A DNA stretch of 64,000 nt from Taibaiella chishuiensis (GTDB lineage Bacteria; Bacteroidota; Bacteroidia; Chitinophagales; Chitinophagaceae), in the NCBI RefSeq assembly GCF_003014535.1, contig NZ_PYGD01000011.1:124001-188000 (forward strand), given 5' to 3'. This document shows, piece after piece, positions 21,101-27,023 of this stretch. Numbering within the stretch: position 1 is the first letter of the stretch; every line of letters starts with the position of its first letter. The notes beneath the pieces were generated by a model. It was given only the letters and a program-made list of their open reading frames with translations, had not been told where the DNA came from and made no database searches. The position numbers and the translations under genes are program-made.

Positions 21101-24100
21101 CAATCTGCAACCCGGAGTGCGAGCCGGTATTTGAACAGGTCGCGTGTCATAGCCGTGCTGTAGGCAATGTCCGGTAAGAGGGCTCCGGTAGTATCCGGCA
21201 GCGCTGCGTATTTACGGGCCAGCGCCTGCAGGGACTGCGGCGTTTTTGCAGCAAGCAGTACGGGATAAGCAGGCAAAGCGGCTACAGCTGCGGCCAGGGC
21301 CGGTACCTGGTCCGCTTCTTCCAGCAACACATGTACATTGGTACCGCTCAGGCCGAATGCACTTACCGCCGCCCTTCGTTTGCCGGTAGTGCCCGGCCAG
21401 GCCATCAGGCGGTCTGCTACTTTAACCGTCATTTTATCCCAGGGAATAAACCGGTTGGGTTTGCTGAAATGCAGGTTGCCCGGTATTTCTCCGTGTTGCA
21501 GGCATAAAATTGTTTTGATCAGGCCGGCAATACCTGCCGCCGCTTCGAGATGCCCGATATTACTTTTAACCGCGCCGATCACCAAGGGTTGATCTGCAGC
21601 GCGGCCACGGCCATATACGGCGTTCAATGCCTGTACCTCTACCGGGTCGCCAAGCGGGGTGCCGGTACCATGGGTTTCTATATATTGTACGGAGCCGGCA
21701 GGGATGCCCGCATCGGCCAGTGCCTTTTCCAGCAATTGTTGTTGCGCCAGGCCATTGGGTGCAGTAAGGCCATTGCTCAGGCCATCGTGGTTAACGGCCG
21801 AGCCATTAATGATGCCCAGGATGGTATCATTCGCTTCCAGTGCGTCTTCCAGGCGCTTGAGTACTACGATGCCGGCGCCCTCGCCCCGTACATAACCATC
21901 GGCGCTATCGTCGAAAGTCTTGCAGGAGTCTGTAGGCGAAAGTGCTTTCATACGACAAAGCTTGACGGTATAATCGGCAAGCAGCATCAGGTTTACACCA
22001 CCGGCAAGCATCAGCGTAGTTTCGCCCTGCAACAGGCTTTTACAGGCCTGGTGAATGCTTAACAAAGAAGAAGAGCAGGCGGTATCCAGCTGCATAACCG
22101 GTCCGTGAAAATCAAGTGCATAGGCAATACGCCCGGCTGTAATACTCCTTTCCGTACCCAACGAAGTAAAGGCATCGTCCGCACCGCCATCGGGGGTATT
22201 GTTATAGACGATCTGCTGGTAGTCGTCGGTACCCATACCGATAAAGATGCCGCTGTTGCTGCCTCTCAGCGCAGCAGGAGGAATACCTGCATGCTCCAGG
22301 GCTTCCCAGCAGACCTCGAGCAACAGGCGTTGCTGCGGATCCATGCCGGCAGCTTCGCGTGGAGCGATACCGAAGAACAAAGGATCGAACTCCGCTACCT
22401 GTTCTATAAAGCCGCCTTTGCGGGTATACATCTTGCCCGGTGCATCGGGGTCTTCGTCAAAAAAATCGGCTATATCCCAGCGATCGGCCGGGATACTTGT
22501 TATGCCATCTCCCTGTTCTGTTAAGAGTTTCCAGAAAGCATCGGGCGAGTTGATGCCACCGGGAAAACGGCAGCCGATGCCCACAACGGCAATACGCTTA
22601 TCGGAAGACGCCGGGGCAGCAGGCTGTGCCGGAGTTTGCTGCGGTCCGGACGCTCCTGCGAGATAGGCCGCAAGCGCCTTTATGGTTGAGAAATTATAGA
22701 TCAGTACCTTGTCGATTTCCCGGTCGAGCCATTGTTCCAGCTCACCGGCCAGGGCTACAGCCTGCATCGATACCATTCCGTATGCGGCAAAAGTGAGGTC
22801 TGCGGCAAGCTCTGCAGCCGACAGCCCAAAACGTTGCTGCATCCAGTGTTCCAGCCATTGCCGGATCTCTTTTTCGGAACGTGCCGTTACCTGTTCGCTG
22901 GCTGCAGTTACAGGTCCCGCTTCTATTGCGGCAGCCGGCCGGTTGGCAGCCTGCATTTCGCTGATCAGTTCAGCATAAGCGCCACGCCGGTATTCCTCGG
23001 CAAAGAAGCTGCGCTTTACTTTACCGCTGGTGGTTTTAAATATTTTACGCACCGGTATCACCTGTTTTACCTGCAAGCCCAAACGCTCGGCCACAAAGCG
23101 TTTTACGCTTGCAGCCAGGGGCAGGAACTGTGTTGCCGATTGTTTAAAAACAACAAATACGGCAACGGTCTCCGATTCGGTTTCCGGATCGGGAATGCCG
23201 CAGGCCACCACTTTACCGCTCTCTATGCCTTCCAGGGTTTCGAGCGCCTGTTCGATATCATGCGGGTAGATGTTAAGCCCATTGACAAAGATGATATCCT
23301 TTACACGTCCTACTACGTGTAAGGCGCCGTTCCAGGTAAAGCCGGTATCGCCCGTATTGAGCCAGCCGTCTTTTTTGATCACGGCTTTCGTGGCGGCTTC
23401 ATTATTATAATAACGCCGGGTAACACTTTCGCCACGCAGCCAGATAATACCAGTATGCCCGTCTTCCAATTGTTTGCCCTGTTCGTCGGTAATCTTCAGG
23501 AACATACCCTCGATGGGTACGCCTACGTTAACCACCTCCAGGCAATCGGCACCGGCATCCTGTTCCTGCTGTACATGTACCTTATGCCCTATAACCAGTG
23601 CATCGCGGCTGATCTGTATACTGGTAACCGGCAAATCAACAGGACGTGGGGCTGTAGCCTGTAAGGTAGCTTCGGCCAGGCCATATACCGGGCGTATAAC
23701 TTCAGGGGCCAGGTTAAAGGGGGCCATGGTTTCGTAAAACCTGCGGCATAAAGGAGCCGATATAGGCTCGGCGCCGTTATAGATGATGCGCAGGGCTGAA
23801 AGATCCAGCCCGGCGCCCTTTTCGGGGCTGAACTGGTTGAGGTAATATTTATAGCCGAAGTTGGGCGAACTGGTAATGGTAACGCGGTGTTCCGATACTT
23901 TTTGTAACCAGAGTAAGGGGTGCCGTATGAATAAGTCGGTCGGTATAATATAATGTTGTGTACCTGCGGTAAGCGGGTAAAGGTGAAAACCGATAAGGCC
24001 CATATCGTGGGTCAGCGGCATCCAGCTCAGGTGTTTATCGGCAGCGGTACACTGCTGGTAAGCCAATGCGCCGCTGATGTTATGCACCAGGTTACCATGC

Positions 24101-24642
24101 GTTAATACAACGCCTTTGGGATTGCCCGTGGACCCTGAAGAAAACTGTATAAAAGCGATATCCGCAGCAGTAACATCAGCAATGGTCCCGGCTGTGCCAT
24201 ATTCCTTTACCGCTTCTGTAAAAACAGTTTTCCCGGCAAAAAATGCAGATCCGTCTGGGCTTTCAGACAGCTTGGTAAAATGTGTTTTACTGATCAGCAG
24301 ATAAGGGTTGTCCAGGAACTTCCATACTTCGAAAAGCTTATGCGCATTTTCGCCGGTATAGTTTACCGATACCGGTACCGGAATAACAGCACCGAGTATA
24401 CAAGCCCAGAAAAGCTGTATAAAAGTCTTGCTGTCGTCTACCTGGAATACCAGTTCATCGCCCTTCTGGATACCCAGGCTCTGGAGATAACCCAAGGCTT
24501 CCAGGGCTGTATGATAGAGTTCATGATAAGACAGGAATTCTTCTTTATTGCCCCCGCTGATAAATGTTACGCCTTTATCTTTTGTCTCTTTATGTCCGGC
24601 AAGCACTTCGGTCAGCGTACCTGCTTTACGTATATTCGTCAT
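6106..24642 (-). CDS. Hybrid PKS-NRPS megasynthase, 6178 aa: FAAL-ACP-KS-AT-ACP-(C-A-PCP-E)x2-C-A-PCP-TE
   Basis: Domains with approximate residues: fatty acyl-AMP ligase 1-570 (FSSGSTGNPKG near 174); ACP with Ser near 625 (GMVSMQ); KS 683-1107 with C856 in DTACSSSL, ETHGTGT and SNIGH; AT 1213-1500 with S1308 in GHSMG and QASH in place of the malonyl HAFH or methylmalonyl YASH motif; ACP with GANSL near 1634; a Gln-rich coiled and low-complexity linker; C1 (HHIAFDG, H1931-H1932); A1; PCP (GGDS); E1 (HHLVIDG, EGHGRE); C2 (HHLLMDG); A2; PCP; E2; C3; A3; PCP (GGHS); TE with S5986 in GHSFG. There is no KR, DH, ER, MT or aminotransferase. Pocket residues aligned to GrsA: A1 and A2 both read D-I-W-E-L-T-A-D-D, with acidic 278 and 331 as in Orn/Dab binders, which fits Dap. 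A3 reads D-A-S-K-V-G-E-V-G, close to Asn codes. Predicted product: beta-ketoacyl-D-Dap-D-Dap-Asn, freed by hydrolysis or cyclisation. Confidence 0.93.
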   Translation of the reverse strand: MTNIRKAGTLTEVLAGHKETKDKGVTFISGGNKEEFLSYHELYHTALEALGYLQSLGIQKGDELVFQVDDSKTFIQLFWACILGAVIPVPVSVNYTGENAHKLFEVWKFLDNPYLLISKTHFTKLSESPDGSAFFAGKTVFTEAVKEYGTAGTIADVTAADIAFIQFSSGSTGNPKGVVLTHGNLVHNISGALAYQQCTAADKHLSWMPLTHDMGLIGFHLYPLTAGTQHYIIPTDLFIRHPLLWLQKVSEHRVTITSSPNFGYKYYLNQFSPEKGAGLDLSALRIIYNGAEPISAPLCRRFYETMAPFNLAPEVIRPVYGLAEATLQATAPRPVDLPVTSIQISRDALVIGHKVHVQQEQDAGADCLEVVNVGVPIEGMFLKITDEQGKQLEDGHTGIIWLRGESVTRRYYNNEAATKAVIKKDGWLNTGDTGFTWNGALHVVGRVKDIIFVNGLNIYPHDIEQALETLEGIESGKVVACGIPDPETESETVAVFVVFKQSATQFLPLAASVKRFVAERLGLQVKQVIPVRKIFKTTSGKVKRSFFAEEYRRGAYAELISEMQAANRPAAAIEAGPVTAASEQVTARSEKEIRQWLEHWMQQRFGLSAAELAADLTFAAYGMVSMQAVALAGELEQWLDREIDKVLIYNFSTIKALAAYLAGASGPQQTPAQPAAPASSDKRIAVVGIGCRFPGGINSPDAFWKLLTEQGDGITSIPADRWDIADFFDEDPDAPGKMYTRKGGFIEQVAEFDPLFFGIAPREAAGMDPQQRLLLEVCWEALEHAGIPPAALRGSNSGIFIGMGTDDYQQIVYNNTPDGGADDAFTSLGTERSITAGRIAYALDFHGPVMQLDTACSSSLLSIHQACKSLLQGETTLMLAGGVNLMLLADYTVKLCRMKALSPTDSCKTFDDSADGYVRGEGAGIVVLKRLEDALEANDTILGIINGSAVNHDGLSNGLTAPNGLAQQQLLEKALADAGIPAGSVQYIETHGTGTPLGDPVEVQALNAVYGRGRAADQPLVIGAVKSNIGHLEAAAGIAGLIKTILCLQHGEIPGNLHFSKPNRFIPWDKMTVKVADRLMAWPGTTGKRRAAVSAFGLSGTNVHVLLEEADQVPALAAAVAALPAYPVLLAAKTPQSLQALARKYAALPDTTGALLPDIAYSTAMTRDLFKYRLALRVADWSEAQKAITAFLEDRPDKALIQGMTAPGRGGKLVWLFTGGGAQYWGMGRELYEHNTVFKNIIDHCDAYLQTCWGFSLIHLLYEKDKEEANILLQQMTYFQPAIFAVSCALAGVWKSWGITPAMVLGHSMGEYAAAYTAGVFSLDDGLKLVTARARLMQEIREPGAMATIFAAEETVASLILPFGKDLSIAAVNAPALTVISGKQQAVRAALKAMEAEGIGGRELLIAQASHSPLMEPMLEEFRKVAESIAYHTPTLELVSNLTGAVVTTEVTDADYWCRHILQPVQFLRSIRTVKENGGELLMELGPQPNLLSMVDQIALYEADCLLPCMSIGKSSWDAVLDSLLALYVKGIAINWSAFYTGKGYKKVNLPLYAFNRQTYWVTPGERQKNSIVLRPDAVPAAVPAAAAMEAPAALPVLDRKESIITFLAGALGRLLKMAPGDIDVHADFLLLGANSLMMSSMVKAVEQEYGLKLTIKQLFDTVITLDELAAYIETQLPAEALAAPKLAKDAAATSVMGLMDQTQIGDQISTLIRNEFQVIRQQLADTLEQQFRQLTQQLRKDTEPAWHTGNGHTAYNGNSNGKHYAHGASGLQNGQDIATTELVAEMPPTEDKDGLAVPVRIPLSFNQESLWLLDQIGGSIAYHEYAGFWLEGKLDKPAMETALHTIIDRHEVLRTVIREEEGRAYQQVMDAGSWTMTVIGNVPYAADQPGLEQYITDLVQAPFDLANDMMLRVHLLRFAQEKHLLLLTIHHIAFDGWSAGITFRELVSLYGAFSTGKAMQLPELAMQYIDYTLAQRSYLEYTVLEQKLAYWKERLAGIEPLNLPADYSRPAVQSTRGARHYFQLDQELTSQLQQLSRQHGATLFMTLLSAFKVLLYRHSGQGDIAIGTSVAGRAREAEEALIGFFVNTLVLRNDLGDNPAFSTLLARIRQTTLEAYDHQDAPFEKVVEAVVRERDMSRTPLFQVMFELFNTPDAPVLSFGDMQLSAAAITHTTALFDLIFAMKENENGLGGYIEYCTDLFHADTISRMAGHFVQLLQAVVLTPEMPVALLPMLTSSEETLLHSFSGYALAYPSDQTFVSLFATRVAADPGSIALVQGREQLSYTELDSRANQLSHYLRGRGVQADSLVGICTERGFAMVIAILGVWKAGGAYIPIDPAYPGDRVAFILEDSGAQLVLSTTVASTHLGSVSGLVLLDDEAIDREPVTAPDTAPDPADLSYIIYTSGSTGKPKGAMIEHRGMLNHLYAKVNDLHMHPGSVVAYTASYTFDISVWQMFSALLCGGTTVIYTEDQVLQPAQLMEAVDRQQVSILELVPSYLAAVLQENISVALRQLQYLLVTGEAVSRHVLAGWFSHGQYKRIPVVNAYGPTEASDDITHHIMYDVPAGHSVPVGKPVQNMYIYIVDAAMQLCPVGVTGEICVAGIGVGRGYINRAELTAKQFIHDPFGPDQAVRMYRTGDLGHWLPDGTVAYTGRIDDQVKIRGYRIELGEIESVLQHSGLVQQAVVLAKTDPAGNKRLVGYIVPEANSSQEAIINHLKEQLPEYMVPGVWVSLTHIPLTANGKIDRKGLPEPDMSLAGAGTYIAPVSDTEHTLAGIWQDLLGLVQVGIHDNFFTLGGDSIIAIQVVSRCKRLGYDLQPKDIFLHQTIAELAAIADSRKDGGQTGTGEQGLLEGEAPLLPIQQWFFEQEPQQQAAIHHYNQSVLFTLDKHIGKDQLQQVVHRLQQQHDALRFSYHKTGEGWQQRYGDGYSAIIEEDFSAITPADLEAKITACCSYYQGSLDIEQQEVLRMVWMRLPDQSQTNRLLIAAHHLVIDGVSWRILLEDIGQLLEGSSQLTAKTSSYRQWHEQLSLYGQSKRLLDQRRYWQQARQAGYQLPVDHKEATTAFVADSKTYTQHLDTALTRQLLQDVSGAYLTEINDLLLAGLTASLTKWSGQRGVVIGLEGHGREDIGGSIDTSRTVGWFTSLYPVLLELPEAAHTGDLVKSIKEQLRNIPDKGLGYGVLKYISKEPGLQQSDPWTIVFNYLGQLDNATGGSQWLGMAAEHAGPSEGQQYPLRDLISVTGRVQDGALYFDWVYSGKHYEPATIETLAAAYIGELTTLISHCVAQVIPSRTPSDYGLTGVSYQKLDQFLNENNNNNVNSKITSLYRLSGLQEGMLFHGLYDQEVVAYIEQFTCNLYELDIAVFEQAWQYILDRHSILRSSFSYEALDLPVQCVHEQVNLPFTLIDYRHLDTAAQALEEQQYLDQDRMQGFDFSRPPLMRITLLQTGDEAYRMVWTYHHLLMDGWSLPVLLEELLQNYELLLAGKALPERAVDHYEDYIRYISRRDREGEEQYWRSYMKGLESASYLPFVNTARDRSKGIGTYKEHYLSLDAGVTAQINSYARLQGLTVNTIMQGVWAFILHAYTGNQQVSYGILVSGRPAALADVEQRVGMYINTIPLHTGIDREQDIVTWLSAIQQDQIRSREYEHTALSAIQKWTPVTGELFDSTLVFQNYPISEVARSGNWKLKVDNIYLKERSNYPLNIMITVSDTISVMFGYNASVLEDGYIHNLSGHFEQVLRQFIGGQQQKLGAVKLLTSSEETLLHNFSGYALAYPSDQTFVSLFATRVAADPGSIALVQGRDQLSYAELDSRANQLAHYLRGRGVQADSLVGICTERGFAMVIAILGVWKAGGAYIPIDPAYPGDRVAFILEDSGAQLVLSTTVASTHLGSVSGLVLLDDEAIGREPVTAPATAPDPADLSYIIYTSGSTGKPKGAMIEHRGMLNHLYAKVNDLHMHPGSVVAYTASYTFDISVWQMFSALLCGGTTVIYTEDQVLQPAQLMEAVDRQQVSILELVPSYLAAVLQENISVALRQLQYLLVTGEAVSRHVLAGWFSHGQYKRIPVVNAYGPTEASDDITHHIMYDVPAGHSVPVGKPVQNMYIYIVDAAMQLCPVGVTGEICVAGIGVGRGYINRAELTAKQFIHDPFGPDQAVRMYRTGDLGHWLPDGTVAYTGRIDDQVKIRGYRIELGEIESVLQHSGLVQQAVVLAKTDPAGNKRLVGYIVPEANSSQEAIINHLKEQLPEYMVPGVWVSLTHIPLTANGKIDRKGLPEPDMSLAGAGTYIAPVSDTEHTLAGIWQDLLGLVQVGIHDNFFTLGGDSIIAIQVVSRCKRLGYDLQPKDIFLHQTIAELAAIADSRKDGGQTGTGEQGLLEGEAPLLPIQQWFFEQEPQQQAAIHHYNQSVLFTLDKHIGKDQLQQVVHRLQQQHDALRFSYHKTGEGWQQRYGDGYSAIIEEDFSAITPADLEAKITACCSYYQGSLDIEQQEVLRMVWMRLPDQSQTNRLLIAAHHLVIDGVSWRILLEDIGQLLEGSSQLTAKTSSYRQWHEQLSLYGQSKRLLDQRRYWQQARQAGYQLPVDHKEATTAFVADSKTYTQHLDTALTRQLLQDVSGAYLTEINDLLLAGLTASLTKWSGQRGVVIGLEGHGREDIGGSIDTSRTVGWFTSLYPVLLELPEAAHTGDLVKSIKEQLRNIPDKGLGYGVLKYISKEPGLQQSDPWTIVFNYLGQLDNATGGSQWLGMAAEHAGPSEGQQYPLRDLISVTGRVQDGALYFDWVYSGKHYEPATIETLAAAYIGELTTLISHCVAQVIPSRTPSDYGLTGVSYQKLDQFLNENNNNNVNSKITSLYRLSGLQEGMLFHGLYDQEVVAYIEQFTCNLYELDIAVFEQAWQYILDRHSILRSSFSYEALDLPVQCVHEQVNLPFTLIDYRHLDTAAQALEEQQYLDQDRMQGFDFSRPPLMRITLLQTGDEAYRMVWTYHHLLMDGWSLPVLLEELLQNYELLLAGKTVPERAVDHYEDYIRYISRRDREGEEQYWRSYMKGLESASYLPFVNTARDRSKGIGTYKEHYLSLDAGVTAQINSYARLQGLTVNTIMQGVWAFILHAYTGNQQVVYGVTVSGRPAALPDVEQRVGMYINTIPLHTGIDREQNIVTWLSAIQQDQIRSREYEHTALSAIQKWTPVTGELFDSILVYENYPLNDAAIAGDRALKIENLHLHEHTNYPLNIIITANDTIRVMFGYNASVLEDGYVHNLSGHFEQVLRQIVSGAESRLGGLSLLTVAEQKILFTDFKGAGAGWPRDTTVVARFREQVAQSRDAVAIRYADVVLSYTDLDLRSEQLAAYLRTAGVKAGALVPVCLERSADMIVAIFGILKAGAAYVPLDPAYPAERISYILEDTGATLVVSNSACAVILPQQEGRAVLLLDADQAQITGCPVVDDPQQIEPGQLAYIIYTSGSTGKPKGVMIEHRSLMSYLCNDKTHYVDDASDTTGSFAHLSYTFDASLSAMFMPLLAGKTLVIGAADALSAFEEPTFINNAPYDFIKLTPAHLPLLALAIEKNGGTPFTHKLVVGGEALEPAHLRYWTDHKLDVEIVNEYGPTEATVGCTTFTFNTCNYPADRYASISIGKPIDNVDLFIVDDNRNAVPVGVFGEICIAGDGLARGYLGRPDLSAEKFIDVTFPGLSSKRIYRTGDIGRWLPDGTIEYGGRTDDQVKINGFRIETGEIEHVLQQAEEIEQAVVLATTGQDGARRLVAYVVAGQHFSKATVQTWLAARLPAYMIPALWIQLDAIPLTANGKVDRRALPEAAFDELPQQDYVAPVTAEAQLLAGIWEQLLGLEKAGLHDDFFAAGGHSLLAIRLLAQIRQAGYNLALSDLVVHSTLEAQALLLEQHTGITQQALRNWSESGHILPLNPVQEGQPLFILPGGVGIVDVYTELGQAIGDAAPVYGLNMTGLLEGELPLDTIPEIAAQNISWIKAIQPHGPYRLAGHSFGAYVLHEMIRQLEAGQDEVQFAAILDAPAQQNTFHMNADALLDEVLPYLLMYKLVESPEPHWLPGLKSKMEVLPAEQMPDFMIGFIREQCLQDDRLGAFLVRVFRLMIRNATMDFGLSGMVKAPLTIFRAADQVHSDGDATMGWTSYATVLKTLDTPGDHESMVKGKHARTLALLIRECLEPASRDKTNTE
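8818..13380 (-). repeat. Tandem module duplication, downstream copy (A2-PCP-E2-C3)
   Basis: Second 1521-codon unit, residues about 3755-5275, offset by exactly 4563 bp from the first. From the A-domain core YTSGSTG through PCP, E and the first half of the C domain (roughly 9.65-12.89 kb) the encoded protein is identical to the other copy, with only scattered silent base changes seen. It diverges in the C-terminal half of C3, where the acceptor amino acid is bound, and lightly in the A-domain N-terminus. Confidence 0.95.
13381..17943 (-). repeat. Tandem module duplication, upstream copy (A1-PCP-E1-C2)
   Basis: First 1521-codon unit, residues about 2234-3754, beginning at the linker LTSSEETLLH that follows C1. 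The same linker begins the second unit. The unit boundary therefore lies between a C domain and the next A domain (A-PCP-E-C unit) rather than at the canonical C-A-PCP module border. Confidence 0.95.
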
Positions 24643-25434
24643 GATAAATTATGTATTTTAAATATTCTTAATTGTAGATTTAACTTTTTAATCATCTTCA
24701 TAAAAATCATAATCCGACAGAACGCAAGATGCCCTGAGGCCCTTATTTCAGCCCCTGAAACCCCAATCTGCTACAAAAAATAAAAAGTACCCGTTCCCTG
24801 CCTATGCATTCCCGGGGTTAAATAATGTCCTCCTGTTAAAGTCAAGGACCTGGATACAGCTGCTCTTTTTTGAAGGGGTAGTGCCAGGAAACGGTATTTC
24901 CCTTCAACCATGCGTATTCTATTTACTGATCCGTGACAAGACACGGCAACGCCTCTGTATACTCCCAACGGGGAGCAGGTAAAAATGCTGTATCAAAAAG
25001 GAAAGGCCCTGGCAACTTTCTACCAGGCGATAGCTTTAAGACAACCCTTCGACAGGGTATACGGCACCTGTGTACCGCACAGCAACAATTAAAAAAGAAT
25101 GGAAAAAACTTTACAGCGGGCATTTTTTTTAGTTCCTGCCAACTGTATAACAGGGCCGCAAATTAGTACTATCTGGTTCAGTACAGACCCAAATTGCAAT
25201 TAAAAAATTATTAAAAAGTATATAAGCGCCAAAGGTCATTACCAACCCAACTTTGCGTCTTACATAAACCCGATTTATTTTTGAACTTTTCTTTATTATA
25301 GCGAATTACAAGCGAAAACAAATATGTACAAGATGAAAATCTTTTCGCTTTTAAACCTAAGAAATCCGCGCAGAAAATAACATTATCCGCGCGGAGCTCA
25401 TTTGCAGTACCGTTATTTACTACCGCATGTAATT
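24643..25434. other. Intergenic leader of the megasynthase gene
   Basis: 792 bp with no credible coding sequence. AT-rich stretches directly before the megasynthase ATG (24643-24720) and near 25190-25300 are the likely promoter areas. No strict minus-strand TAnnTTTG box is seen; the nearest is TATTTTTTG (24774-24782), one base too long. On the plus strand TTTG (25252-25255), a 20-nt gap and TATTTTTG (25276-25283) match the Bacteroidota promoter consensus, and a 9-bp inverted repeat AAGCGAAAA/TTTTCGCTT follows at 25310-25350. This could mark a short RNA, but such a match may arise by chance. Confidence 0.5.
25365..25395 (-). terminator. Terminator after the type II thioesterase gene
   Basis: 7-bp GC-rich stem TCCGCGC/GCGCGGA (25365-25371 with 25389-25395), 17-nt loop, followed on the minus strand by TTTCTT. 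It lies 40 bp after the thioesterase stop, which suggests that the PPTase-thioesterase transcript ends here and the megasynthase has its own promoter. Confidence 0.6.
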
Positions 25435-26172
25435 TTAAGGATAAGCGGTACGCGGGGTTGCCCGGGTACCGAGCAAAGTGGTATTGATGAGAGAGATCAT
25501 TTGCGGTTTGGCAGCATGGAGAAAAAAATGTCCGCCGTCAAAAAAGTAAGACTTATGGGTTTTGCGGGTATGCTTTTCCCAACCGGCAACCTGTTCCGGA
25601 CTCAGGTCATCTTCCCTGCCCAACATAACCGAGATATCCGTATCCAGGGGTTGGATCTGTTCAGGCGTTACCGCCGTTTCCGCGATCCTGAAATCATTTT
25701 TTAAAATGGGCAGGAAGAGGTCCATCAGTTCGGGATGTTCAAAAAATTCGCGGGGTGTGCCGCCCAGGTGAAAGACCGCTTGTTTAAATTCTGCATCATC
25801 CATCAGCGCATACTGCTTTTTATCTGCACGTATAATATGCGGCGCTCCCGCACCGGAGAAGAAGAGATGCTGCGGCAAGGGCACCGAAGGATCGGCGGCC
25901 AGCCGTTGCGCCAGGCGGTAAACGATCCGGCTGCCGAGACTATGACCGAACAAGGCGTATGGTCCATCTTTTATTTCCCGCTTTACAATCGCCGATACAT
26001 CATCGATCGCCGCCGTCATGTCCTTGTATAAACCCTCATTCATCCGTTTGCCGCGACCTGCAATTTCTATAGGCAACAGCTCGATACGCGGATCCAGGTA
26101 ATCTTTCCAGTCCCTGAATATAGCAACGGAGCCGCCTGCATAAGCGAAGCAGCATAACTTGATTTTATCCAT
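25435..26172 (-). CDS. Type II thioesterase (NRPS/PKS proofreading)
   Basis: 245-residue alpha/beta hydrolase of the GrsT/SrfAD type. Visible are the opening KLCCFAYAGGSVAIF, the nucleophile elbow GHSLGSR, Asp in the LGREDDL segment, and the catalytic His in FFDGGHFFL near the C-terminus. Such enzymes remove wrongly loaded acyl groups from carrier-protein phosphopantetheine arms and so keep the assembly line running. The gene starts 35 bp after the PPTase stop and lies upstream of the megasynthase on the same strand. The assignment is secure on motifs and context. Confidence 0.92.
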   Translation of the reverse strand: MDKIKLCCFAYAGGSVAIFRDWKDYLDPRIELLPIEIAGRGKRMNEGLYKDMTAAIDDVSAIVKREIKDGPYALFGHSLGSRIVYRLAQRLAADPSVPLPQHLFFSGAGAPHIIRADKKQYALMDDAEFKQAVFHLGGTPREFFEHPELMDLFLPILKNDFRIAETAVTPEQIQPLDTDISVMLGREDDLSPEQVAGWEKHTRKTHKSYFFDGGHFFLHAAKPQMISLINTTLLGTRATPRTAYP

Positions 26173-26207
26173 CCTTACTCTTATTTGTCTTTTATATAAA
26201 TGATATC

Positions 26208-26900
26208 CTAACTTTCGGAGGTCCGTTCTTCGGCCCAGTCCAACCTGCCGGTCAGATCAACCGGCACGATAGGGAGCGGGGACAGTTGCGGCGCCGCCAC
26301 GACCAGGTGATAGTCCTCCCGGAAGGCAATTTGTTTATAGGCATACTGTTCCGCAGCCACCCGGGCATAACCCACTCCTATATGTACATCAGCCAAAGGT
26401 ATGCTGAGCCCCTTGCCTATGGCTTTTATCACTGCCTCTTTAATACACCAGCTCTTAAAAAACTGCCCCGTGGGATCCTCGCTTTCCATAATTCTACGCC
26501 ACTCCATAGGCGTAAAGCAATTTTCAAAATCGGCCAGGGTCAATGATCCGCGGGCTTCAATATCGATACCCACAGCCCCCTGCATGCTGATCGCCACCAC
26601 CACATACCTACCCGAATGGGAAATATTAAAATCGGCAAAACCGGCGCCCGAAGCGAAATAGGGCCGGCCATAGGCATCTCTTTGCAGGCTACTCCAATCA
26701 AGGGCGAAGCCCCTGTCTGTCGCAGCTATCATCAATAAAGCCTTACCCACCAGGGCAGCCAGGCGATCCTGTTCTCTTTTGTAGTTTTCGATCCTGACTT
26801 GTTCGGACCGCGGCAGCCGGTCTTTATAGCCGTCAAAGCAGGATTGCTTCAGCGGCCTGTCCAGTTGGGCATAGTAAACCTGTATATCACCGGGGATCAT
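26208..26900 (-). CDS. 4'-phosphopantetheinyl transferase, Sfp type
   Basis: About 230 residues from the ATG at 26900 (MIPGDIQVYY); an upstream TTG at 26915 would add five residues and is less likely. Diagnostic motifs are VGIDIE (Mg2+ binding) and WCIKEAVIKA (the W-x-x-K-E-A motif), with FNISHSG upstream. The enzyme transfers phosphopantetheine from CoA to the conserved Ser of the five carrier domains of the megasynthase. It is the first gene of the PPTase-thioesterase pair, 35 bp spacing. A single PPTase could also serve the fatty-acid ACP, but its place in this cluster points to the megasynthase. Confidence 0.93.
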   Translation of the reverse strand: MIPGDIQVYYAQLDRPLKQSCFDGYKDRLPRSEQVRIENYKREQDRLAALVGKALLMIAATDRGFALDWSSLQRDAYGRPYFASGAGFADFNISHSGRYVVVAISMQGAVGIDIEARGSLTLADFENCFTPMEWRRIMESEDPTGQFFKSWCIKEAVIKAIGKGLSIPLADVHIGVGYARVAAEQYAYKQIAFREDYHLVVAAPQLSPLPIVPVDLTGRLDWAEERTSES

Positions 26901-27023
26901 AAATAATAGCGTCAATAATAATTAAAAAATAATACAGACCTGCACAAGTGCACCCCACATTACAGGCACCGGTTGACATCCGGCTTTATGGGTTTCGAAG
27001 TAGTTAATCCCCCGATGCTATTG

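Noticed and set aside
9122-23322. Many antisense open frames of 60-196 codons inside the megasynthase gene, several duplicated with 4563-bp offset
   Set aside because: They mirror the coding sequence on the other strand, are low-complexity Arg/Pro/Cys-rich, and are duplicated only because the module is.
6106-24642. Reading the hybrid synthetase as a siderophore enzyme because of the sbnA/sbnB-like genes
   Set aside because: SbnA/SbnB are known from staphyloferrin B, but no NIS synthetase, TonB receptor or iron-regulated site is visible; the genes supply Dap to any pathway.
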